Assembly (NCBI RefSeq): GCF_000378045.1 | Contig: NZ_KB899095.1 | Coordinates: 141,873-205,872, forward strand | Length of the DNA stretch: 64,000 bases | Origin: Marinobacterium rhizophilum DSM 18822 | GTDB taxonomy: Bacteria > Pseudomonadota > Gammaproteobacteria > Pseudomonadales > Balneatricaceae | Direction of reading: 5' to 3' | Shown: positions 36,650 through 44,738 of the stretch, one piece after another | Layout of the letters: each line of letters starts with the position of its first letter | Position numbering within the stretch: the first letter of the stretch is position 1 | Notes under the pieces: generated by a model | Seen by the model: the letters and a program-made list of their open reading frames with translations, nothing else | What the model was told of the DNA's origin: nothing | Databases searched by the model: none | Translations under genes and position numbers: made by a program

Positions 36650-37620
36650 CCACGCTGCCTTGAAGACTGCTCCGCCAGCATGCACAGGATTTCCCACATC
36701 AGGGTTACGCCCACCAGCGCAGTGTTTCCGCTGGGATCAAACGGCGGTGCCACCTCAACCACATCCCCGCCCACCAGATCGAGCCCGCGCAGGCTGCGCA
36801 GCAAGCGCTGGGCATCGTGTGTACTGATACCGCCGACTTCCGGCGTACCTGTGCCCGGGGCATAGACGGGGTCGAGGCAATCGACATCAAAGCTGACATA
36901 GGTTTTCTCTGTGCCCACAACACGGCGAATCTCCTGGATCACCGCCTCAACACCGAGATCAAAATATTCCTCAATACGGATTACGCGAATTCCCTGCTCC
37001 AATCCCCAGGCATCATCATTTTCACTGTACAGCCCGCCCCGAATACCAATCTGCACAATACGCGTTGGGTCTAGCAGGCCTTCTTCAACGGCGCGGCGAA
37101 ACGGAGTGCCGTGGGTATATTTACAACCACCAAAATAACGATCGAAAGTATCGGTGTGAGCATCAAAGTGCACCATGCCCAAGGGGCCATGACGGGCTGC
37201 CAGAGCCCGCAGAATAGGCAGGCTGACCAGGTGATCGCCGCCAGCCGACAGGGGCACAATCCCCTGCTCCACCACCTGACGATAAAAACGTTCGACTCGT
37301 TCCAGGGTATCTTCAATCACTATAGGGTTGACCGGCGTATCCCCAAGATCAGCACAGTTGGCCAGCGCATAGGGGTCAATGCCAAAAGTAGGGTGAAACC
37401 TGCGCATCAGGGACGACAGATCCCGCATTTGTCGGGGCCCGTGTCGGGCACCGGCCCGGTTTGTCGTACCACCGTCCCAGGGCACACCAATCAGACCAAT
37501 ATCCACACTGGCAGCATCGGCCAAGGTGACGTAGGGCAGTCGCATGAAGGTTGCTATACCGGCGTAGCGCGGCGTGGTGTTGGAGTCGATGGGTGTAAAA
37601 CTATTGTATTGCTCTGCCAT
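36646..37620 (-). CDS. Agmatinase-family ureohydrolase (guanidino-acid hydrolase likely)
   Basis: A 324-residue binuclear manganese hydrolase. Metal-binding motifs are SAGGDHLVSLP, HFDAHTDTFDRY and SFDVDCLDPVYAPGTGTPEVGG. Enzymes of this group release urea from agmatine, 4-guanidinobutyrate, 3-guanidinopropionate or guanidine. The length and the pairing with a divergent LysR regulator and a transporter resemble the guanidinobutyrase and guanidinopropionase loci of pseudomonads, so a guanidino acid is more likely than agmatine; this is inference. The stop codon is formed by the first bases of the inserted MITE-like element, so the original C-terminus may have been different. Confidence 0.88.
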   Translation of the reverse strand: MAEQYNSFTPIDSNTTPRYAGIATFMRLPYVTLADAASVDIGLIGVPWDGGTTNRAGARHGPRQMRDLSSLMRRFHPTFGIDPYALANCADLGDTPVNPIVIEDTLERVERFYRQVVEQGIVPLSAGGDHLVSLPILRALAARHGPLGMVHFDAHTDTFDRYFGGCKYTHGTPFRRAVEEGLLDPTRIVQIGIRGGLYSENDDAWGLEQGIRVIRIEEYFDLGVEAVIQEIRRVVGTEKTYVSFDVDCLDPVYAPGTGTPEVGGISTHDAQRLLRSLRGLDLVGGDVVEVAPPFDPSGNTALVGVTLMWEILCMLAEQSSRQRG

Positions 37621-37754
37621 GGGCGACCTCTTGTTTTCAGCCAGGGTTTCTGCGGGCCCACACTGCGACGGGCCCGGTTTGACAAAGTATTGGGCAAAGC
37701 ATACGTTTCAATAAATTACGAATAACTCATATTTAGATTACAAAACTTGCAACT

Positions 37755-38699
37755 ATGAAATCGACCACAAATGCCCTGAGTGGACTAATCAGTGATCTGG
37801 ATCTGCGCCTGCTGCGTGTTTTTAAAACCGTGGTGGAATGCGGTGGTTTTTCCGCCGCCGAGGTAGAGCTCAATATAAGCCGCTCCGCCATCAGTCGCTA
37901 TATGGGAGACCTGGAAACCCGTCTGCACATGCGCCTGTGCTACCGTGGCCGTTCCGGCTTCGCGCTAACCGACCAGGGGCGGCTGGTGTACGAGCATCTA
38001 TTGCAGTTGCAAGTCGATCTGGAGAAATTCCGCAGTAATATCAATGCCGTACATAACAAGCTGGTTGGCGAACTGCACCTTGGGCTAACCGACAACACCA
38101 TCACAGACCCTCAATCGCTTGTGCCGCAAATGATTGCCAGCCTCAAACAGCTGGGGTCCGGGATACGGATTGTCACCCAAACGACCTCACCCAATGAGAT
38201 TGAACGCGCCCTGATCGAAGGCCGCCTGCATGTGGGTATCATCCCCTGCCACCAGGAATTGCCCGGGCTACGCTACTACCCGCTGTACCTTGAAAGATCA
38301 CGCCTTTACTGCGCCCAAAGCCACCCGCTGTTTAATCAGGAAGACGCCGGCCTGCTTCCTGAGAAGCTCGCTAGCTTCGACTATGTCAGCCCCGGCTACA
38401 AACCCGATGTGCATTTGCTGGAACTGCAGAGCCTGCTCAAAACCACGGCTCATGCCTATCAGATGGAAGGCATCGCCACCCTGATACTCAGCGGACAATA
38501 TATTGGGTTTTTACCCGAGCACTATGCGCGGCAATGGGCCGGAAAAAACATGATTCGCCCCGTCCTGCCCGAGCAGTTCTTTTTCGACACCCCCTTTAAT
38601 GCAGTCTGGCGCGATGAGGCCCAGTCCAACCTGTTGCGCGAAGCCTGCCTGAGCGAACTGCGCCTGGCTTATGGCAATGATGCTCCCGCGCAGGTCTGA
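37755..38699 (+). CDS. LysR-family regulator, divergent from the ureohydrolase gene
   Basis: A 314-residue LysR-type regulator. The winged helix-turn-helix spans about residues 14-73 (LRLLRVFKTVVECGGFSAAEVELNISRSAISRYMGDLETRL). The effector-binding domain follows (LHLGLTDNTITDPQSLVPQMIASL; IIPCHQELPGLRYYPLYLE). It is transcribed away from the ureohydrolase gene across 134 bases, the usual arrangement for control of a divergent target. The substrate of the ureohydrolase or its precursor is the likely co-inducer. Confidence 0.9.
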   Translation: MKSTTNALSGLISDLDLRLLRVFKTVVECGGFSAAEVELNISRSAISRYMGDLETRLHMRLCYRGRSGFALTDQGRLVYEHLLQLQVDLEKFRSNINAVHNKLVGELHLGLTDNTITDPQSLVPQMIASLKQLGSGIRIVTQTTSPNEIERALIEGRLHVGIIPCHQELPGLRYYPLYLERSRLYCAQSHPLFNQEDAGLLPEKLASFDYVSPGYKPDVHLLELQSLLKTTAHAYQMEGIATLILSGQYIGFLPEHYARQWAGKNMIRPVLPEQFFFDTPFNAVWRDEAQSNLLREACLSELRLAYGNDAPAQV

Positions 38700-38802
38700 A
38701 CCTGCACCATTACAGAGCAGTAAGATTCGGATGCAGCTGACTGTGGACAACCCTATACTGAGTGACTGACTCAGTCCCACACACGCAACGAAAGGCCAAG
38801 TC

Positions 38803-39753
38803 ATGCGCTCCCTGCACCCCGACTTCCCACCCTACGCAGAACACCGTCTGCAGGTCGACGATATCCACAACCTCTATGTGGAAGAGAGTGGCAATCCGCA
38901 GGGGGTTCCAGTGCTGTTCGTGCACGGCGGCCCGGGCGGGGGCTGCAGCGCAAGCCACAGGCGCTTCTTCGACCCCGCCAAGTACCGCATTATTCTGTTC
39001 GATCAGCGTGGTTGCGGCCGCTCTCGGCCCCATGCATCCCTGAAGCACAACACCACCGCACACCTGGTGGACGACATGGAACAGATTCGCCAACGCCTGG
39101 GCGTCGATCGCTGGCTGCTGTTTGGTGGCTCTTGGGGATCGACCCTGAGCCTGGTGTATGCCCAGACGCATCCCGAACGCGTCTGCGGCCTGATTCTGCG
39201 TGGCATTTTCCTGTGCCGCGACCAGGACCTGCAGTGGTTTTATCAGCGCGGCGCCAACGCCCTGTTTCCCGATTACTGGGAGCAGTTCGAGCAGCCGATA
39301 CCGCCGGAGGAGCGCGGCGACATGCTGAGGGCCTACCACCGCCGCCTGACCGCCGACAACGAAATTGCCCGTATGTCCGCGGCCAAGGCCTGGTCCATCT
39401 GGGAAGGCCGCTGCTCGACCCTGGACCCCAACAGCCAGGTGGTGGATCACTTCGGCGATCCCCATGTGGCCCTGGCCATGGCGCGCATCGAGACCCACTA
39501 TTTCGTCAACCAGGCCTTCCTTGAACCCAACCAGATACTGCGTGATGCCCGCATTATCAGGGACATTCCCACCGTCATCGTGCAGGGGCGCTACGATGTC
39601 GTCTGCCCGCCGGAACAGGCCCATGCGCTGCATCGTGCCCTGCCCCGGGCCGAACTTCACCTGGTAAGGGATGCCGGCCATTCGGCGTTCGAGCCCGGTA
39701 TCATCAGCAACCTGGTGGAAGCCACCGACGACTTCGCCCGCAGTCTGGCCTGA
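38803..39753 (+). CDS. pip: Prolyl aminopeptidase (proline iminopeptidase)
   Basis: A 316-residue alpha/beta-hydrolase that removes N-terminal proline from peptides in the cytoplasm. The oxyanion-hole motif HGGPGGG is near residue 44, the nucleophile serine in GGSWGSTLSLVYAQ near residue 112, the aspartate in VQGRYDVVCPPEQA near 267 and the histidine in DAGHSAFEP near 294. The GRCSTLDPN and IETHYFVN segments are diagnostic of Pip. Length is normal. A REP doublet lies immediately downstream, then dtd on the same strand, a pairing found in many gammaproteobacteria. Confidence 0.95.
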   Translation: MRSLHPDFPPYAEHRLQVDDIHNLYVEESGNPQGVPVLFVHGGPGGGCSASHRRFFDPAKYRIILFDQRGCGRSRPHASLKHNTTAHLVDDMEQIRQRLGVDRWLLFGGSWGSTLSLVYAQTHPERVCGLILRGIFLCRDQDLQWFYQRGANALFPDYWEQFEQPIPPEERGDMLRAYHRRLTADNEIARMSAAKAWSIWEGRCSTLDPNSQVVDHFGDPHVALAMARIETHYFVNQAFLEPNQILRDARIIRDIPTVIVQGRYDVVCPPEQAHALHRALPRAELHLVRDAGHSAFEPGIISNLVEATDDFARSLA

Positions 39754-39765
39754 GCGGCACCGCCT

Positions 39766-39844
39766 GTGGGAGCTCACTCTGTGAGCGAATCATTCGGGCA
39801 CCCTCGCGGTACCGAAGCCATGCGCCCGGAGACCGGGCTCCCAC
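39766..39844. repeat. REP-like doublet (two inverted REP hairpins)
   Basis: The segment begins GTGGGAGCTCACTCTGTGAG and ends with CGGGCTCCCAC. GTGGGAGC (39766-39773) is the inverted complement of GCTCCCAC (39837-39844). The left unit folds as GCTCAC/GTGAGC and the right as CCCGG/CCGGG. The head GTGGGAGC...GCGAA resembles the Pseudomonas REP families mobilised by RAYT transposases; no RAYT gene is in the window. Confidence 0.65.
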
Positions 39845-39901
39845 TTGTTCTGGCACATCGGCACCGTTAGCATGCCCTATTTTTATTCCGGGATGACAAT
39901 A

Positions 39902-40339
39902 ATGAAGGCTTTGATACAGCGGGTCAGTCAGGCTCAGGTGATGGTGGGCGACGAGTGCACCGGTCGCATAGGAGCGGGCATGCTGATTCTGCTCGGAATC
40001 GAACGTACCGATGATCAAGCCACAGCCGACAAGCTGCTCGGCAAGGTGCTGGGGTACCGCATTTTCAGCGACGCGGATGGCAAGATGAACCTTAATCTTC
40101 CCCAGTCCGGCGGCGGCCTGCTGGTGGTCTCCCAGTTCACCCTGGTGGCAGATACACGCAAGGGCCTGCGTCCCGGCTTTTCCTCCGGCGCAAGCCCGGA
40201 ATTGGGCGAACAGCTGTACGATTATTTTCTGCAACAGGCGCGCCAGCGCCATACAGAGGTCGCCTGTGGCCGTTTTGGGGCCAACATGCAGGTGTCACTG
40301 ACCAATGACGGGCCCGTGACTTTTTTGCTTGAGAGCTAA
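39902..40339 (+). CDS. dtd: D-aminoacyl-tRNA deacylase
   Basis: A 145-residue enzyme that hydrolyses D-amino acids from mischarged tRNAs and acts as a chirality checkpoint. The exact family length, the N-terminal [15 protein letters not shown], the [21 protein letters not shown] motif and the C-terminal [11 protein letters not shown] with the cross-subunit Gly-Pro motif identify it. The start at 39902 aligns with the family; an earlier in-frame ATG adds unrelated residues. Its stop overlaps by 4 bases the end of the convergent cupin gene. Confidence 0.97.
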   Translation: MKALIQRVSQAQVMVGDECTGRIGAGMLILLGIERTDDQATADKLLGKVLGYRIFSDADGKMNLNLPQSGGGLLVVSQFTLVADTRKGLRPGFSSGASPELGEQLYDYFLQQARQRHTEVACGRFGANMQVSLTNDGPVTFLLES

Positions 40340-41031
40340 GCGCTTTCCTCCGTCAACGGTACCGAGCGCAGTGCCGCGAGCCCCCCTTCCTTGATATAGA
40401 GTGTGCAGCCGGTTTTGCTGGCCGGGCGATGCGTGGATCCGGCGGGCAGACGCAACCAGTCATGGCTCTGGTAATCGCCCTGCTCGTCATTGAAGCCCCC
40501 GTGGATTACCAGTATTTCCACACCGCCGGGATAGCGGCGCGGTCCTGCCAGGGTGCCGGCCGCCCAGCGCTCCAGACGCATGGTCTCGGCATGTTCCGGT
40601 TCCTTGTACAGCATCTTGAGTTCAATGCCCGGTGCCAACGGCTGCCAGCTGATCGCTTTCGCGGCCAGGCTGATATGATGCCGCATCCCGGCATACTGGC
40701 GCAGCTTGACGAACAGCAGGCAGCCCGTTTTCGATGAGGGGGCATGCTGAAACCCTGCGGGGTTCAGCAGGTAGCTGCCGGCGGGCCAGTCGCCTTCCTG
40801 ATCGGTAAAGACACCGTCCAGCACCAGGATTTCTTCGCCGTCGGGATGGGGGTGCAGCGGAAATTCGGCCCCCGCCGGATAACGCACCAGCGATGTAACT
40901 TGACCACTCTCGGGCATGCCCACCAGATGCAGCCGCTTGCGCAGAACTTCGCCGCCCGGGCTTGGCACCCAGGGCTCGGCATCCGTGTGGACATGGACCC
41001 GGCGGGCCATATCGCCATTGACTGCTATCAT
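40336..41031 (-). CDS. ChrR-like double-cupin protein
   Basis: A 231-residue protein built from two cupin repeats. Repeat 1 holds the metal-binding motif [18 protein letters not shown] and [28 protein letters not shown]; repeat 2 holds [19 protein letters not shown] and [24 protein letters not shown]. The family is the cupin half of ChrR, the zinc anti-sigma factor for singlet-oxygen responses, but the anti-sigma zinc domain is missing. It may be a stand-alone sensor or an enzyme. No ECF sigma factor gene is adjacent. Confidence 0.8.
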   Translation of the reverse strand: MIAVNGDMARRVHVHTDAEPWVPSPGGEVLRKRLHLVGMPESGQVTSLVRYPAGAEFPLHPHPDGEEILVLDGVFTDQEGDWPAGSYLLNPAGFQHAPSSKTGCLLFVKLRQYAGMRHHISLAAKAISWQPLAPGIELKMLYKEPEHAETMRLERWAAGTLAGPRRYPGGVEILVIHGGFNDEQGDYQSHDWLRLPAGSTHRPASKTGCTLYIKEGGLAALRSVPLTEESA

Positions 41032-41075
41032 GATCGCACCCTCTTTTTAAGAGCCCCATTGGCAAGGAGCCTGAT

Positions 41076-41696
41076 ATGCAACGTTATTCTCGGCACAGGG
41101 TCCCTGCACTGCTGTGGCTACTCGTCTTTGGGGCCGCGCTGCTCTGGTCGGCCATTGCCCCGAAGGATCGCCTGACCTGGTGGCTGGAGGTGATGCCGGC
41201 GCTGGTCGCCCTGGTGTTACTGACTGTCACGCGGCGGCGCTTCCCCCTCACGCCGCTGTGTTACGGCCTGATCCTGTTCCATTGCATCATCCTGATGGTA
41301 GGGGGGCATTATACATATGCTGAAGTACCACTATTCGATCAGATTGCCGAATGGACCGGCAGTTCACGCAACAACTACGATAAAGTTGGCCATTTTGCGC
41401 AGGGGTTTGTGCCCGCAATGGTCGCGCGTGAGCTGCTGTTGCGCCTAAGGGTTATCAATGGCGACCGCTGGCGCGCCTTCCTGATCGTCTGCTTCTGCCT
41501 GGCGCTGAGTGCCTTTTACGAACTGATCGAATGGTGGGTCGCACTGCTGAGCAACGAAGCCGCCGAGTCTTTCCTGGGCACCCAGGGCTACATCTGGGAT
41601 ACCCAGTCCGACATGTTCATGGCGCTGGTCGGTGCGATCTGTGCGCTCGGTCTGCTGGCCAACCTACACGACCGGCAGTTGCAGCGGCTTGTCTGA
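41076..41696 (+). CDS. DUF2238 (YjdF-like) inner-membrane protein
   Basis: A 206-residue membrane protein with five or six hydrophobic segments. The conserved motifs HYTYAEVPLFD, RNNYDKVGHFAQGFVPAMVARE, FYELIEWWVAL and GTQGYIWDTQSDMFMALVGA identify the family. The function is not known; conserved His, Asp and Glu residues within the membrane regions suggest an enzyme or metal-binding role. It is divergent from the ChrR-like gene. Confidence 0.9.
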   Translation: MQRYSRHRVPALLWLLVFGAALLWSAIAPKDRLTWWLEVMPALVALVLLTVTRRRFPLTPLCYGLILFHCIILMVGGHYTYAEVPLFDQIAEWTGSSRNNYDKVGHFAQGFVPAMVARELLLRLRVINGDRWRAFLIVCFCLALSAFYELIEWWVALLSNEAAESFLGTQGYIWDTQSDMFMALVGAICALGLLANLHDRQLQRLV

Positions 41697-41716
41697 TGCC
41701 GGCTATTCCGGCATCC
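41696..41716 (+). terminator. Hairpin at the end of the DUF2238 gene
   Basis: GATGCCGG (41696-41703) and CCGGCATC (41709-41716) pair perfectly around a 5-base loop. The stem starts in the stop codon. No T-run follows. Confidence 0.45.
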
Positions 41717-42434
41717 AATCGGATCGATCAATTTACTTCGCTCAGCCCTACGGAGCCGCACTAATGAGCATTGAGGCAATCCTCTGGGCCGATTGCTAAT
41801 AGCCGCAACCGTAACGCAGGCAGTTTTCAACAGCCCGCAACTGCGGACACAGCCCGTGGGACCGCCGAACACCTGGAAACGAACAACAGCCCAGATCGCA
41901 CACAACCTGTTCCAGAGGCCTTGCAGTATTACCCCCCCTAGCATGCAGAATGGGCGACTGATGCCCACTGCTTTATATCAGGCGCCAACAGGGTTAAACC
42001 TTTCTCTGGCCACTAATGGAGAAAACCATATAGTGTGCTTTACTAAAGGCATATAACTACGTGCTACAAAGAGGCTATTGGGCCTACCAAACCAAAGGAA
42101 CTTGTAGGATGCATTTTGTTCCCCAGGGAAGGTTATGGAGTCATGCGCGGGACAATACCCCCATCAATTATTTACGCCTTCCGGCAATCGAAGACTCGAC
42201 AGCGACCGTTTTTTCCTCACGGAGAGAACGTGGCCAGACCCTGCACACTGGAAGAGCAGCTCACCGCGTCAGTAATCGACGTCCACAGCCCCAGGTCCCG
42301 GCAACCAGATCCGCTCACCCTCCGTCTGGCCAAACACGGCGTCTATGGCCACCGTACCGGAGCCTTGGAACGGTCGTTAACTCGAACAGACGCTATCGAC
42401 TGAAAACACTCCGTCTATTGCGGGAGCAAACCCT
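41717..42434. other. Long leader region of the c-di-GMP signalling operon, no gene seen
   Basis: About 720 bases. Several short overlapping frames read through parts of it, but none has a ribosome site, codon pattern or motif that supports it. An A+T-rich patch around 42000-42060 (ACCATATAGTGTGC, GGCATATAACTACG) is a plausible promoter zone. A GGGAG ribosome site at the end serves the GTG start at 42435. Confidence 0.4.
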
Positions 42435-44738
42435 GTGAGCCAGCTGCCAACCACCCGCAACCAGCGCATTCTGGTGGTCGACGATACCCCGTCGATTCAC
42501 CAGGATTTCCAAAAGATACTCGGTGGCAGCCCGGATAATCAGGACGCACTGGCGTCGGCCGAGGCCGCGCTGTTCGGCGATGTGGCCGTACAGCGAGAGT
42601 GCTTCGAACTCGAGTCTGCATTTCAGGGGCAGGAAGCCCTGACCAGGGTCGTCGCGGCGCTGGAGCAAAAGCGCCCCTATGCCATGGCCTTCATCGACAT
42701 GCGCATGCCTCCCGGCTGGGACGGCCTGGAAACGATTGAGCGCCTCTGGCAGGTCGACCCTCGGCTGCAGGTTGCCCTCTGTACCGCCCACTCCGATTAT
42801 TCCTGGGAACAGATGGCGGAACGCCTGGAGTTGGGAGACCGACTGCTGATTCTGAAGAAGCCGTTCGACAGCATCGAGATTCGTCAGATGGCCAGCGCCC
42901 TGACCGTGAAGTGGCAAATGACCCAGGACGCAGCCTTCAAGATGAGCTGCCTGGAGCAGGCCGTTGAGGAGCGGACCAAGGAGTTGTCGGACGCCAATAT
43001 CATCGTTCAGAACAGCCCAACGATACTGTATCGCCTGCGTGGCGAACCCTCCTTTCCGCTGATGTACATCTCCCACAACATCACCAAGTTCGGCCACGAT
43101 GCCGCCGCGCTGGTGGCATCACCCGACTGGGCGCAAGTGCTGATCGATCCCGACGATCGCGCCATGGTCGATACAGCCATGGCGCGAGTACTGGATAAAG
43201 ACGCCCAGGGCGCCTCGATCGAGTTTCGTCTACGCACCGGCGATGGAGCTCACCGCTGGGTCGAGAACCGCTATATTCCGGTGCGCGGCAAGGACGGCCG
43301 GCTCATTGAAGTCGAAGGCATCATTCTCGATGTCACCGAGCGCAAGGTCGCAGAAGAGAAAATCGCGCTGCTCGCCCGCACCGACGGACTCACCGGCCTG
43401 GCCAACCGCGCGACCTTTATCGAACGACTCAGCCAGGCCTTCGCCGCCAGCAAACGGGGCGCTACAGCATTCGCCATTTTTTACCTGGACCTCGATCACT
43501 TCAAGCAGGTCAACGATACCCTGGGCCACCCGGTGGGCGACCTGCTGCTGCAGGAAGTTGCGGTACGCCTGGGGAACTGCACCCGCAAGAATGATGTGAT
43601 CGCGCGCCTGGGCGGCGACGAATTCGCCATACTGCAAATGGACATGAACGAGCCGGCAAACGCCGCCGTACTGGCGGCCAAGCTGCAAACCACGCTGGCG
43701 CACCCCTACCAGCTCAACGGCAACGAGGTGCGCATCTCGGCCAGCATCGGCATCTGCCCGTACGCACCCGGCAGCACCGCAGCAGACGCCATGCTGGCAC
43801 AGGCGGACCTGGCGCTCTACCGCTCCAAGGAAGAAGGCCGCAACCAGTACCACTTTCATTCCGAGGATCTCGATCAGGAAGTGTTCGACCGGGTAACGCT
43901 GGCGAACGATTTGCGAACAGCGATGGAACAGAACGAGCTGGAGCTCTATTACCAGCCGGAGGTGGAACTGTCGACCGGAAAAATCCTCGGCATGGAAGCA
44001 CTGGCGCGCTGGAACCACCCCGAGCACGGCCTGCTCAACGCCGACGCCTTTATCCCCATTGCCGAGAAGACCGGCGCCATCGTGGCGCTCGGCCATTGGG
44101 TACTCGAACAGGCGTGCCAGCAAATGCACCGGTGGCGCAACCAGGGCACGGCGCCACCGGTGATCACGGTCAATCTGTCGCTGGCACAGATCAAAAGCGG
44201 CGACGAGCTGGTGCGGGATGTCTCCGCCACCCTCGCCAAATGGGGGCTGCAACCATCCGATCTGAAGTTCGACGTGACCGAAGCCACGCTGGCACAGACC
44301 AAATGGACTCGTAATGACGTACTGCCACAACTGCGCGAACTTGGCGTGAAGATCGCCATAGACGATTTCGGCACCGAATACTCGTCGTTCGACTACCTCA
44401 AGACCTATCGCGTGAACCACCTCAAGATTGCCCAGACCTTCATTAACGCGGCCACCGACGACGCCGACAGCGCCACGACGGTCCGTGCCATCATCAACTT
44501 TGCCCGCGAGCTCGGCATCGGCATCATCGCCGAAGGCGTCGAAACCAAGGAACAGCGCGCCCTCCTGATCTCGGCCGGTGCCACAACGCAGGCGCAGGGC
44601 TTCTACTTCAGTGAAGCGGTAGACAGCCGCCGCGCCAGCGAACTGCTCCAGTGCGGCAGCATCCTGCCGAATAAGCTGAGTGACCCGGCACCCGACTCCA
44701 CCAGCCTACCGAAAACACCGCCAAAGGGAGTCCCATGA
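42435..44738 (+). CDS. Response regulator with PAS, GGDEF and EAL domains
   Basis: A 767-residue c-di-GMP enzyme. The receiver domain (about 10-160) has acidic Asp16/Asp17, phosphoacceptor Asp88 in FIDMRMPPGWDG, Thr117 and Lys in LKKPF. It carries an extra segment of about 30 residues after helix 1. A coiled linker leads to a PAS domain (about 190-310), then a GGDEF domain with intact RLGGDEF and inhibitory I-site RKND five residues before it. The EAL domain keeps GMEALARW, the Asn in VNLSLAQ, DDFG and EGVE, but the usual LKID is LKIAQ and DDFGTGYS is DDFGTEYS, so phosphodiesterase activity may be weak or lost. The start is GTG with GGGAG upstream. It overlaps the next gene by 4 bases. Confidence 0.93.
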   Translation: MSQLPTTRNQRILVVDDTPSIHQDFQKILGGSPDNQDALASAEAALFGDVAVQRECFELESAFQGQEALTRVVAALEQKRPYAMAFIDMRMPPGWDGLETIERLWQVDPRLQVALCTAHSDYSWEQMAERLELGDRLLILKKPFDSIEIRQMASALTVKWQMTQDAAFKMSCLEQAVEERTKELSDANIIVQNSPTILYRLRGEPSFPLMYISHNITKFGHDAAALVASPDWAQVLIDPDDRAMVDTAMARVLDKDAQGASIEFRLRTGDGAHRWVENRYIPVRGKDGRLIEVEGIILDVTERKVAEEKIALLARTDGLTGLANRATFIERLSQAFAASKRGATAFAIFYLDLDHFKQVNDTLGHPVGDLLLQEVAVRLGNCTRKNDVIARLGGDEFAILQMDMNEPANAAVLAAKLQTTLAHPYQLNGNEVRISASIGICPYAPGSTAADAMLAQADLALYRSKEEGRNQYHFHSEDLDQEVFDRVTLANDLRTAMEQNELELYYQPEVELSTGKILGMEALARWNHPEHGLLNADAFIPIAEKTGAIVALGHWVLEQACQQMHRWRNQGTAPPVITVNLSLAQIKSGDELVRDVSATLAKWGLQPSDLKFDVTEATLAQTKWTRNDVLPQLRELGVKIAIDDFGTEYSSFDYLKTYRVNHLKIAQTFINAATDDADSATTVRAIINFARELGIGIIAEGVETKEQRALLISAGATTQAQGFYFSEAVDSRRASELLQCGSILPNKLSDPAPDSTSLPKTPPKGVP

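Noticed and set aside
41793-42438. Three overlapping short plus-strand frames before the c-di-GMP operon
   Set aside because: Implausible composition (many Arg, Pro, Ser, Thr), no ribosome sites, mutually overlapping.
43230-44420. 396-codon minus-strand frame
   Set aside because: Antisense to the GGDEF-EAL gene, with no supporting start or motif.
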